From assembly GCA_903934195.1 (NCBI GenBank), contig CAIZMV010000314.1:1-10807 (forward strand): 10,807 bases of DNA. The letters are read 5' to 3'. The DNA comes from an uncultured Acidimicrobiaceae bacterium. Its GTDB lineage: Bacteria; Actinomycetota; Acidimicrobiia; Acidimicrobiales; Ilumatobacteraceae. The notes under the pieces are model-generated. The model made no database searches and was not told the DNA's origin. It saw only the letters and a program-made list of their open reading frames with translations. Position numbers and translations under genes: made by a program. Below are positions 1 to 5,957 of the stretch, one piece after another (within the stretch, counting starts at the first letter, position 1; every line of letters begins with the position of its first letter).

Positions 1-17
1 ACAGGCGACGATTTCAT

Positions 18-94
18 TGGTCGGGCTGGCGGGATTTGAACCCACGACCTCTTGTCCCCCAGACAAGCGCGCTACCAAGCTGCGCTACAGCCCG
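18..94 (-). tRNA. tRNA-Pro (anticodon GGG)
   Basis: The minus strand folds as a full cloverleaf: a 7-bp acceptor stem CGGGCTG/CAGCCCG, a D-arm containing AGCTTGGTAGCGC, an anticodon stem CTTGT/ACAAG with loop CTGGGGG (anticodon GGG at 58-60, reading CCC/CCU proline codons), and a T-arm with GTTCAAAT. The first base pair C-G and discriminator A (position 21) fit tRNA-Pro. The 3' CCA is encoded in the DNA (TGG at 18-20 on the plus strand), so no CCA addition is needed. It lies 38 nt downstream of the zinc-ribbon gene on the same strand. The gap holds TAGAGT about 11 nt before the tRNA 5' end, a possible weak -10 box, so it could be read from the der operon or from its own promoter. Confidence 0.97.
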
Positions 95-132
95 AATGGT
101 TTAAAACTCTATCGGTGAGTCAGACCCGTTGC

Positions 133-375
133 CTAAACAAAGATCTGTATGACTCGCCATCCCAAGTACAGACACAAGAGTCCGACGAGCAATTTGAAAT
201 GCCATGGCGTTTTCTCACCATCGACACCCGCGAGTTTCTTCAGATCAAGAGTGTCAACCTTGATTCGGCCAGAGGCCGACACGTTGTCGACAGCAGATTT
301 GCATTCAGGACATTCACCATCAGTAGTTAATGCAGACGGTGCAAAATACTTTGCACACGGTTCACACCATGGCAT
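133..375 (-). CDS. Small zinc-ribbon, single-TM membrane protein
   Basis: An 80-residue protein with an N-terminal zinc ribbon made of two CxxC knuckles (C4/C7 and C22/C25), a short polar linker, and one C-terminal hydrophobic helix (about residues 58-79, starting PWHFKLL and containing YLGWR). Small zinc-ribbon plus one-TM proteins of this form are found next to der in actinobacteria (recalled family knowledge); their function is not established. The ribbon should face the cytoplasm if the helix anchors the C-terminus. The start ATG lies 2 nt after the der stop codon, and a GGG-containing purine stretch in the end of der may serve as the ribosome site, so it is almost surely translated from the der mRNA. 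A role in ribosome assembly or membrane association of Der is only a guess from position. Confidence 0.85.
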   Translation of the reverse strand: MPWCEPCAKYFAPSALTTDGECPECKSAVDNVSASGRIKVDTLDLKKLAGVDGEKTPWHFKLLVGLLCLYLGWRVIQIFV

Positions 376-377
376 AT

Positions 378-1703
378 CTAGTCGCCCTTTTTCCTTACTC
401 GAAGCTTGAGTGGTGTCGATCCAAACTCAAATGCTTCGCGAATAGAACGCTCTAAATACCGAATATAGGGAGCCGACAATTCACGATTAACGAACAAAGT
501 AAACGTTGGTGGATCATTCGCTCCCTGAACGGCGAATAACACTCTTGCACCGCCAGGTGCTGGCGACTTTTGTTGCGCTGCAGAAATGACACGGTTTACA
601 TCGCGAGTGGGAATTTTGCGGTGATACTGCTCAATGGCTTCCTGTAGAACAGGACGCAATTTGTGCACACCCATGCCAGTAAGAGCAGACAATTTCAAAA
701 CGGGCGCGTCATCAATGAAATACAACATGCGTGCAAGATCAAGTTCAACCTGTCGGCGATTCTCAGAATCAAGAAGTTCCCACTTGTTCAACACAATCAG
801 AATCGGACAGCCGGCGACGTCGATTCGTTCAGCCAAACGTTGATCTTGACTTGTAACGCCAACCGTCGCGTCAATAATCAGAATCGCAATGTCCGCCTCA
901 TCAATAGCTTTCAGGGCACGTACCAACGAATAGAACTCTGTGGATTCATCAATCTTGCTTCGCTTGCGCATTCCGGCTGTATCAATGAAGACCAACGGAC
1001 CATCAGGTGTCTCCACAAGCGTGTCTACGGCATCACGAGTTGTTCCGGGCATGTCATGAACTACCGAGCGTTCCTCGCCTACTAAACGATTAAACAATGT
1101 GCTCTTACCGACGTTCGGGCGACCAACAAGTGCGACTCGTGGAACTCCATCGGGTTTGATTGCATCTAGTTCACGAACAGGAAGTTCAACATGGGGAATT
1201 CTTGCTACAACTTCATCAAGGAAGTCACCTGATCGGCGACCATGAAGTGCAGACACAGCCATTGGCTCTCCGAAGCCAAGTGACATGAAAATCCATTTTT
1301 CTTGCTCGCGACGATCATTGTCAGATTTGTTGGCAGCAAGCAAAACAGGAACACCAGTTTTACGCAACCATTGCGAAATGTGCTCGTCATCGTCAGTCAC
1401 ACCTACAGAGGCATCCACCATGAAGATGACAAGGTCTGCTTCACGAACAGCCTCTTCAACTTGACGACTTACTTTGTCATCTAATTCAGTGCCGCTTGGC
1501 ATCCATCCACCGGTATCGACAATCCAAAATTCAATGCCAAGCCATGAGGCCATACGCGGATGTCTGTCGCGAGTGATTCCGGGGCGGTCTTCCACAATTG
1601 CTGCCTGTTCACCAATGACACGGTTGAACCAAGTGCTTTTGCCAACATTGGGGCGCCCAACAATTACAACTGTTGGAAATATGACTTTCTCTTCGTCAGA
1701 CAT
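378..1703 (-). CDS. der: Ribosome biogenesis GTPase Der (EngA)
   Basis: Der is an essential tandem GTPase that acts in late assembly of the 50S ribosomal subunit. The 441-residue protein has the expected layout. GTPase domain 1 has P-loop GRPNVGKST at 16-24, switch PGITRD at 41-46, DTGG at 63-66 and NKSD at 125-128. GTPase domain 2 has a second GRPNVGKST at 194-202, then PGTTRD, DTAG and NKWE. A C-terminal KH-like domain follows. I chose ATG 1703 over the in-frame ATG 75 nt upstream because it is preceded by GAGAGG with 6-nt spacing, it begins MSDEEKVIFPTVVIVGRP as expected, and it overlaps the upstream gene by only 8 nt (ATGTCTGA). The second G4 motif reads NKWE where NKWD is usual. It is the second gene of a DUF512-der-zinc ribbon operon. 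Confidence 0.97.
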   Translation of the reverse strand: MSDEEKVIFPTVVIVGRPNVGKSTWFNRVIGEQAAIVEDRPGITRDRHPRMASWLGIEFWIVDTGGWMPSGTELDDKVSRQVEEAVREADLVIFMVDASVGVTDDDEHISQWLRKTGVPVLLAANKSDNDRREQEKWIFMSLGFGEPMAVSALHGRRSGDFLDEVVARIPHVELPVRELDAIKPDGVPRVALVGRPNVGKSTLFNRLVGEERSVVHDMPGTTRDAVDTLVETPDGPLVFIDTAGMRKRSKIDESTEFYSLVRALKAIDEADIAILIIDATVGVTSQDQRLAERIDVAGCPILIVLNKWELLDSENRRQVELDLARMLYFIDDAPVLKLSALTGMGVHKLRPVLQEAIEQYHRKIPTRDVNRVISAAQQKSPAPGGARVLFAVQGANDPPTFTLFVNRELSAPYIRYLERSIREAFEFGSTPLKLRVRKKGD

Positions 1704-3138
1704 GAGAAACCTCTCTTTTGGCTGATTCAAGCCGATCTCGTAGTGAACTTCCACTAGTTGGCAGAACTTCGATATCAAACTGATTCTGCAAATCCTTCAG
1801 CAAACCGCCGTCTAAGAAAACACCCTCGTTTAAACACACATCGGGCAACAAATACACATGTGCGCCGTTGTCCTTTTTCAGAACACTATGAATATCTTCG
1901 TAGGTCATTAATCCGGCCACAGCAGTATTGCCGCCAAAGTATTGATTCGTCACTTCAAGAACCACAACGTCATCAAAGTTCTGTGCCGTAAGAGCGTTTC
2001 GCATAACGGTTGCCCCGTATGCACCAGTCACAACGGCTACGGGCTTGTTAACTGTCGCCTTTCTGGTTCTCAAGGAAACTGGAACAGAAGCAGACGATCG
2101 CAATCCGGTTTCTGCTGCTGGGTTAATCACTCGCACATAGTCAGTAGGTGAAGGCACATCTACAGAAGCAAAGAAACCAGATTGTTTTCCCATCAAGTCG
2201 GGGCCAGTTCCAGCAAACGCATCCAGAAAGGATCGAACGAGCCCTACCCCATCTTCCAACATAGGAAATTCTCCGTAATGTGACGCCTCGGGAACGGCCT
2301 CTTGCGCCACTAAGTAGAACTCATCGGCTAAGTGAATGGGTTGGCGACCAATAGCGCGAACATAACGGGCTTGCCATTTAGCAACAGTCTCAATTACTTG
2401 AGCTGCTTCTAATTGAGTATGAACCCGCATGCGTTCCTCGGTATTAAAACGAGATAATCCAAGCGGCACTATGGCGATTGACTCAAGAGTCGGGTACTGC
2501 TCTAAGAGACCAGCAAGAGTTGATTCAAGAACATCACCGTCATTGACTCCGGGGCAAAGAACTATTTGCGCGCGAATTTCAATGTCATTATCAAGAAGTA
2601 CCTTCATCCATCGCAGACTGAATCCGCCGCGAACATTACGCAACATATCCGAGCGCACGTGAGGCTCTGGCGAGTGGATGCTGACATATAGGGGCGACAA
2701 TCTTTCGTCGATTACACGTTCTAAATCAGCTTCCGTAAAGCGGGTCATAGTGGTGAAGTTCCCGAACAAGAAACTAAGTCGGTAGTCGTCGTCCTTCATA
2801 TACAAACTGCGACGCATGCCTTTAGGCAGTTGATAGATAAAACAAAACTCACAATGGTTGTCGCACGTGTGGATTCGGTCAAACACTGCACTAGAGATGG
2901 AGACGCCTAATGGTTCTCCTGGCTGTCGAGTCAAGTTAAATTCGAGGGTTTCTCGACCACGCAAGACACTGAGGTCGACATCGTCAGATTCGACCAATCG
3001 CTGCCACTCAAGAATGTCGCGCGGCCGAACCCCATTTACTGATATCACTTGGTCTCCGACCATGAGACCGACCCGAAACGCCGCCGAAGAGGGGTCTATC
3101 GCAGTTATCTGCGCAAGAGAGTCGGTGGTCGAATTCAC
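1696..3138 (-). CDS. DUF512 family PDZ/radical SAM protein
   Basis: A 480-residue protein. An N-terminal PDZ-like domain (about 8-60, with VGLMVGDQVISVNG) is followed by a radical-SAM-type cluster motif CDNHCEFC (C92, C96, C99; CX3CX2C). After it comes the family stretch YMKDDDYRLSFLFGNFTT (about 113-130), and then the C-terminal DUF512 domain with NQYFGGNTAVAGLMTYEDI (about 398-416) and a late LPDVCLNEGVFLD. Length and order match the family described as Fe-S oxidoreductases related to NifB/MoaA. The reaction is unknown; binding of a [4Fe-4S] cluster and S-adenosylmethionine is inferred from the motif. The gene is commonly a neighbour of der, as here. The start is GTG at 3138; it is preceded by TAGCCT with 6-nt spacing, which suggests a leaderless mRNA. 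No upstream in-frame start was found. Confidence 0.94.
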   Translation of the reverse strand: MNSTTDSLAQITAIDPSSAAFRVGLMVGDQVISVNGVRPRDILEWQRLVESDDVDLSVLRGRETLEFNLTRQPGEPLGVSISSAVFDRIHTCDNHCEFCFIYQLPKGMRRSLYMKDDDYRLSFLFGNFTTMTRFTEADLERVIDERLSPLYVSIHSPEPHVRSDMLRNVRGGFSLRWMKVLLDNDIEIRAQIVLCPGVNDGDVLESTLAGLLEQYPTLESIAIVPLGLSRFNTEERMRVHTQLEAAQVIETVAKWQARYVRAIGRQPIHLADEFYLVAQEAVPEASHYGEFPMLEDGVGLVRSFLDAFAGTGPDLMGKQSGFFASVDVPSPTDYVRVINPAAETGLRSSASVPVSLRTRKATVNKPVAVVTGAYGATVMRNALTAQNFDDVVVLEVTNQYFGGNTAVAGLMTYEDIHSVLKKDNGAHVYLLPDVCLNEGVFLDGGLLKDLQNQFDIEVLPTSGSSLRDRLESAKREVSHV

Positions 3139-3150
3139 CCCTGCAGGCTA
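3139..3150 (-). promoter_or_regulatory. Candidate leaderless -10 box of the DUF512-der operon
   Basis: On the minus strand TAGCCT (plus 3145-3150) matches TANNNT, and six bases (GCAGGG) separate it from the GTG start, so transcription could begin at the start codon itself. GCAGGG directly abuts the GTG, too close for a normal Shine-Dalgarno. No good -35 hexamer is visible. The same 6-nt geometry recurs at two other genes in this window. Confidence 0.45.
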
Positions 3151-3167
3151 CCGCTGAGCACTCTCGG

Positions 3168-3180
3168 TAGTCTGAAGAGG
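3168..3180 (+). promoter_or_regulatory. Candidate -10 box and RBS region of ispH
   Basis: TAGTCT at 3168-3173 matches TANNNT and is the only such box close to ispH. GAAGAGG (3174-3180) follows and lies 4 nt before the ATG, a usable Shine-Dalgarno. If transcription began about 7 nt after the box the leader would be only about 5 nt and would lose this site, so either the real start is further upstream or the mRNA is near-leaderless. The assignment is tentative. Confidence 0.3.
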
Positions 3181-3184
3181 CTAT

Positions 3185-4222
3185 ATGACCGTCAACAAGG
3201 TACTTCTCGCCTCCCCCAGGGGCTTCTGCGCTGGTGTCGAAATGGCTATCAAGGCTCTTGCATGGATGGTCCGCTCATTTGATGAGCCCGTGTACTGCTA
3301 TCACGAAATCGTTCACAACAAAATCGTTGTCGACCGTTTCGTCGCTCAAGGGGTGATCTTTGTCGATTCAATCGATGAAGTACCTGTAGGCGCTCCCATC
3401 ATGTTGTCAGCTCATGGTTCAGCGCCAGAGATCGTTGCCGCAGCCCGCTCACGTGGCAGCTATGTGGTTGACGCAGTGTGCCCGCTCGTAACGAAAGTGC
3501 ATCACGAAGTGAAGACTCGCGCTGCCAAGGGTTACCACATTGTCTATATCGGTCATGAAGGCCATGAAGAAGCTGTGGGAACCATGGCAGTTGCACCAGC
3601 ATCAATATCCAGAGTGGAATCACTTGAAGAAGTTGAAGCACTTCCACAATTCGATTCGAATGTCGCAATGCTTGCTCAAACTACTTTGTCGCACAGAGAA
3701 TGGAATGAGATCGCTGTACATGTACGTGAACGGTTTCCCGATGTGTGGACTCCCGGTAAAAGTGATTTGTGTTTTGCGACCACGAATAGACAGACAGCTT
3801 TAATCTCAATCGCAAGCACTGTCGACGCTTTCGTTATCATCGGATCCTCTAACAGTTCCAATACTCGCGCTCTCGAACGATTAGCGATAGAAGCTGGCTG
3901 CTCTCAAGTATTTCGAATTAACTCATTCGAAGAGTTACCAACAGACTTGTACGGAACTGTTGGCGTGACCGCTGGTGCATCAGCACCCGAAGAACTTGTG
4001 CAAGGTGTGCTTGAATTTCTTGCACCCTCAGAGGGAGTAGAGGAAATATTCGTCACCGAAGAAGATGAATACTTCCCTCCACCGCGCAACATTCGCGATT
4101 TACAAATGGCCATAGACACTGCCATCACAGCTATGGCAGGTGCATCTTTGTTGACTATCGCAAGCATGGACGACCGTGCACTTGCAGCAAGTGCGGTTCT
4201 TGAGACACTCTTACTGCCATGA
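3185..4222 (+). CDS. ispH: 4-hydroxy-3-methylbut-2-enyl diphosphate reductase (IspH/LytB)
   Basis: This cytoplasmic Fe-S enzyme makes IPP and DMAPP from HMBPP, the last step of the MEP isoprenoid pathway. The three cluster cysteines are present: C15 in SPRGFCAGV, C99 in DAVCPLVTKVH and C196 in SDLCFATTNRQ. The substrate-pocket histidines fall at H44 (EIVHNK), H77 (LSAHGS) and H127 (GHEGHEEAVGTM), with the catalytic Glu expected at E129; the usual Pro between H127 and E129 is Glu here. SSNSSNTRALERLA and VGVTAGASAPE are the late family motifs. The 345-residue length is typical for a bacterial IspH. ATG 3185 gives the canonical N-terminus and has GAAGAGG 4 nt upstream. It is divergent from the DUF512 gene and overlaps the next gene by ATGA. 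I see no missing essential residue. Confidence 0.97.
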   Translation: MTVNKVLLASPRGFCAGVEMAIKALAWMVRSFDEPVYCYHEIVHNKIVVDRFVAQGVIFVDSIDEVPVGAPIMLSAHGSAPEIVAAARSRGSYVVDAVCPLVTKVHHEVKTRAAKGYHIVYIGHEGHEEAVGTMAVAPASISRVESLEEVEALPQFDSNVAMLAQTTLSHREWNEIAVHVRERFPDVWTPGKSDLCFATTNRQTALISIASTVDAFVIIGSSNSSNTRALERLAIEAGCSQVFRINSFEELPTDLYGTVGVTAGASAPEELVQGVLEFLAPSEGVEEIFVTEEDEYFPPPRNIRDLQMAIDTAITAMAGASLLTIASMDDRALAASAVLETLLLP

Positions 4223-4629
4223 TCCAACCAACACTTAACTCCCTTCGCACGTATCTGCACATTCTCGCTGTCTGTGTTTGGCTTGGGGGCCAAGTTGTTT
4301 TGGCGGGCGTTGTGCCGAAGTTACGAAAAACTAATCCCGACGCATTATCAAATATTGCAAAGGGCTATGCGGCTATTGCATGGCCCGCGATGGTGCTGAT
4401 TGCCTTTACAGGGGCATGGGGACTTGCAGAAGTGGACCTTGCCAATAACTCAAGTGAATACATGGTTACCTTCGGCATTAAGATGTTGCTAGTCGCAATG
4501 GCCGTTATTGCCACTTTGATTCATTCGAATGGAACGTCGAAACTTGCTAAAAGTTTGGGCGGAGCCATTGGGTTGTTAGCAACACTTCTGGCTGCCTATT
4601 GCGGAGTTCTTTTGGCCCACGTGGGCTAG
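4219..4629 (+). CDS. CopD-like four-TM integral membrane protein
   Basis: A 136-residue hydrophobic protein with four predicted helices at about residues 10-32, 47-70, 84-103 and 113-134. The first helix, LHILAVCVWLGGQVVLAGVVP, resembles the HxxAxxxWxGG start of CopD/YcnJ-type and related heme-handling membrane proteins. His residues sit at H14, H102 and H134, possible metal or heme ligands. The start ATG overlaps the ispH stop (ATGA, 4 nt), so it is translationally coupled to ispH. The coupling could mean a membrane redox or heme-related helper, but nothing in the sequence ties it to IspH activity. Substrate and exact family are not certain; DUF-type membrane proteins of the same shape are an alternative. 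Confidence 0.8.
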   Translation: MIQPTLNSLRTYLHILAVCVWLGGQVVLAGVVPKLRKTNPDALSNIAKGYAAIAWPAMVLIAFTGAWGLAEVDLANNSSEYMVTFGIKMLLVAMAVIATLIHSNGTSKLAKSLGGAIGLLATLLAAYCGVLLAHVG

Positions 4630-4638
4630 TCAAAAGAA

Positions 4639-5841
4639 TTAGTTGCGCGCAACTTTGTTCCACGCAACCTCACGGTCAACGCGAACATCTCCTGGAAGTC
4701 CCAAGACTCGTTCACCGAGGATATTCTTCATCACTTCGGTTGTTCCACCTTCAATGGTGTTAGCACGCGAACGCAAGAAAGCTTTTTGAATTCCGTCGAA
4801 AGCCATTGCTGTTTCAGGGCGTGTCATCGCATATGAGCCGTACAACATTCCATTTGCACCTTGAAGATTCACTGCAAACGAATATGTTTCCTTATTGAGG
4901 TCAGCTCCAGCCATTTTTCCGATTGAACCCTCAGGTCCTGGTGTTCCCATTTTTCGAGCAGCATTTGCACGAATGTTGGTGAGTCGAAGAACTTCAGCAC
5001 GAATCCATAACTTCATCAACTCATCACGAGTCGAACTGTCACGTTGATCAGCGGGCAGTGCTTGCCATGCATGTACCGCAGAAGCTATAGACCCTGACCC
5101 GCGTTGTGGCATTGTGCCACCGATTGAGACACGCTCGTTCATCAACGTAGTGAGACTTACACGCCAGCCATCGCCAGGCGAGCCAAGCATTTCGCTTTCT
5201 GAAATGCGAACATCTGTAAAATAGACCTCATTGAATTCTGCTTCACCTGTCATCTGGCGAAGCGGGCGAACTTCAACGCCTGGGGCTTGCATGTCAACTA
5301 CGAATGCAGTGAGACCAGCGTGTTTTACAGCTTCCGGGTCTGTGCGGACTACGAGAAGTCCAAAACGTGAGAGATGCGCCAGTGTTGTCCAAACTTTCTG
5401 ACCATTTGCAATCCATTCTTCTCCGTCTTTGATGCCCTTTGAAGAAAGTCCAGCGAAGTCTGAACCAGAACCGGGCTCCGAGAACAATTGACACCAAATT
5501 TCTTCACCCGTGAATAATGGACGCAAGTAGCGCTTCTTCTGAGCGTCACTACCCCACTCGGCAACAGTTGGTCCACACATTCCGTGACCAATCGGGTTGC
5601 GATACATCGGGTTTGGAGCACCAGCTGCGTACAACACCTCGTTGACAGCTTTCTGGAACTTCGGTGAAACTCCAAGGCCACCAAGACCGACGGGGAAATG
5701 AACCCATGCGAGTCCCATGTCATATTGAGCCCCAAGGAATTCAACAACCGGAGTACTTGCAGGAGGAAATTTCTTCAAGAGCTCCTCAGCGAGTTGAACA
5801 ACCTTGGTTTCGTCTTTGCTGATGACTTCTGTAGTGCTCAT
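4639..5841 (-). CDS. Acyl-CoA dehydrogenase (FadE-like)
   Basis: An FAD enzyme that introduces the alpha-beta double bond into an acyl-CoA, the first step of beta-oxidation. The 400-residue protein has the usual three parts. The N-terminal helical domain runs to about 115. The beta domain has SEPGSGSD (121-128), NGQKVWTT (147-153) and FNEVYFTDVRI (203-213). The C-terminal helical domain ends in NTIEGGTTEVMKNILGERVLGLPGD, where E364 aligns with the catalytic base of medium-chain acyl-CoA dehydrogenase. ATG 5841 was chosen over an in-frame ATG 96 nt upstream because GAAAGGG lies 5 nt before it and the extension crosses the divergent promoter region. It is divergent from an acyl-CoA synthetase, its likely pathway partner. 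Chain length cannot be told; steroid or branched substrates are possible. Confidence 0.95.
   Translation of the reverse strand: MSTTEVISKDETKVVQLAEELLKKFPPASTPVVEFLGAQYDMGLAWVHFPVGLGGLGVSPKFQKAVNEVLYAAGAPNPMYRNPIGHGMCGPTVAEWGSDAQKKRYLRPLFTGEEIWCQLFSEPGSGSDFAGLSSKGIKDGEEWIANGQKVWTTLAHLSRFGLLVVRTDPEAVKHAGLTAFVVDMQAPGVEVRPLRQMTGEAEFNEVYFTDVRISESEMLGSPGDGWRVSLTTLMNERVSIGGTMPQRGSGSIASAVHAWQALPADQRDSSTRDELMKLWIRAEVLRLTNIRANAARKMGTPGPEGSIGKMAGADLNKETYSFAVNLQGANGMLYGSYAMTRPETAMAFDGIQKAFLRSRANTIEGGTTEVMKNILGERVLGLPGDVRVDREVAWNKVARN
4641..4659. terminator. Candidate bidirectional terminator at a convergent junction
   Basis: AGTTGCGCGCAACT (4641-4654) is a perfect 14-nt palindrome that can form a 5-bp stem (AGTTG/CAACT) with a 4-nt loop. 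On the plus strand it is followed by TTGTT. On the minus strand it is followed by a T-rich run (AATTCTTTTG). It lies between the tail-to-tail CopD-like and acyl-CoA dehydrogenase genes and forms the last codons of the latter. The stem is short and the T tracts are interrupted, so strength is uncertain. Confidence 0.4.
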
Positions 5842-5865
5842 AGTGGCCCTTTCACGCGGTACTCG

Positions 5866-5881
5866 TCCCACAGTAATGGGA
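5866..5881 (-). promoter_or_regulatory. Inverted repeat over the candidate -10 of the acyl-CoA dehydrogenase
   Basis: TCCCA-CAGTAA-TGGGA is a perfect inverted repeat with 5-nt arms and a 6-nt spacer. Read on the minus strand it contains TACTGT (plus 5870-5875), a TANNNT -10 candidate that would give a leader of roughly 20-25 nt with the GAAAGGG ribosome site. A repressor bound here would block that promoter. I do not recognise the site as that of a known regulator (it is not KstR-like). Confidence 0.4.
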
Positions 5882-5942
5882 GCCCAATACGGCTTGCGAG
5901 GCAGAGACCCATCGGACTGCTGTGTGACAGGCGTCATTGAAT

Positions 5943-5957
5943 TAGTTTGGAGACATG
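5943..5957 (+). promoter_or_regulatory. Candidate leaderless -10 and start of the acyl-CoA synthetase
   Basis: TAGTTT (5943-5948), GGAGAC (5949-5954), then ATG. The GGAG is only 2 nt from the ATG, too close for normal Shine-Dalgarno pairing, while a TANNNT box 6 nt before the start fits initiation of RNA at the ATG. The LLM oxidoreductase start has almost the same string (TAATTT-GGACAC-ATG). A small inverted repeat, TGAC-AGGC-GTCA, sits just upstream at 5925-5936. Confidence 0.5.

Noticed and set aside
18..132. tRNA-Pro as an integration site for a mobile element
   Set aside because: The tRNA lies at the window edge with no visible 3' duplication, integrase or foreign-looking genes on the visible side.
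1704..1778. A 25-residue N-terminal extension of der from an upstream ATG
   Set aside because: It runs far into the DUF512 gene, is not part of the Der fold, and the downstream ATG has a good ribosome site.
5842..5937. A 32-residue N-terminal extension of the acyl-CoA dehydrogenase
   Set aside because: It crosses the divergent promoter region, has no family similarity, and ATG 5841 has GAAAGGG at 5-nt spacing.
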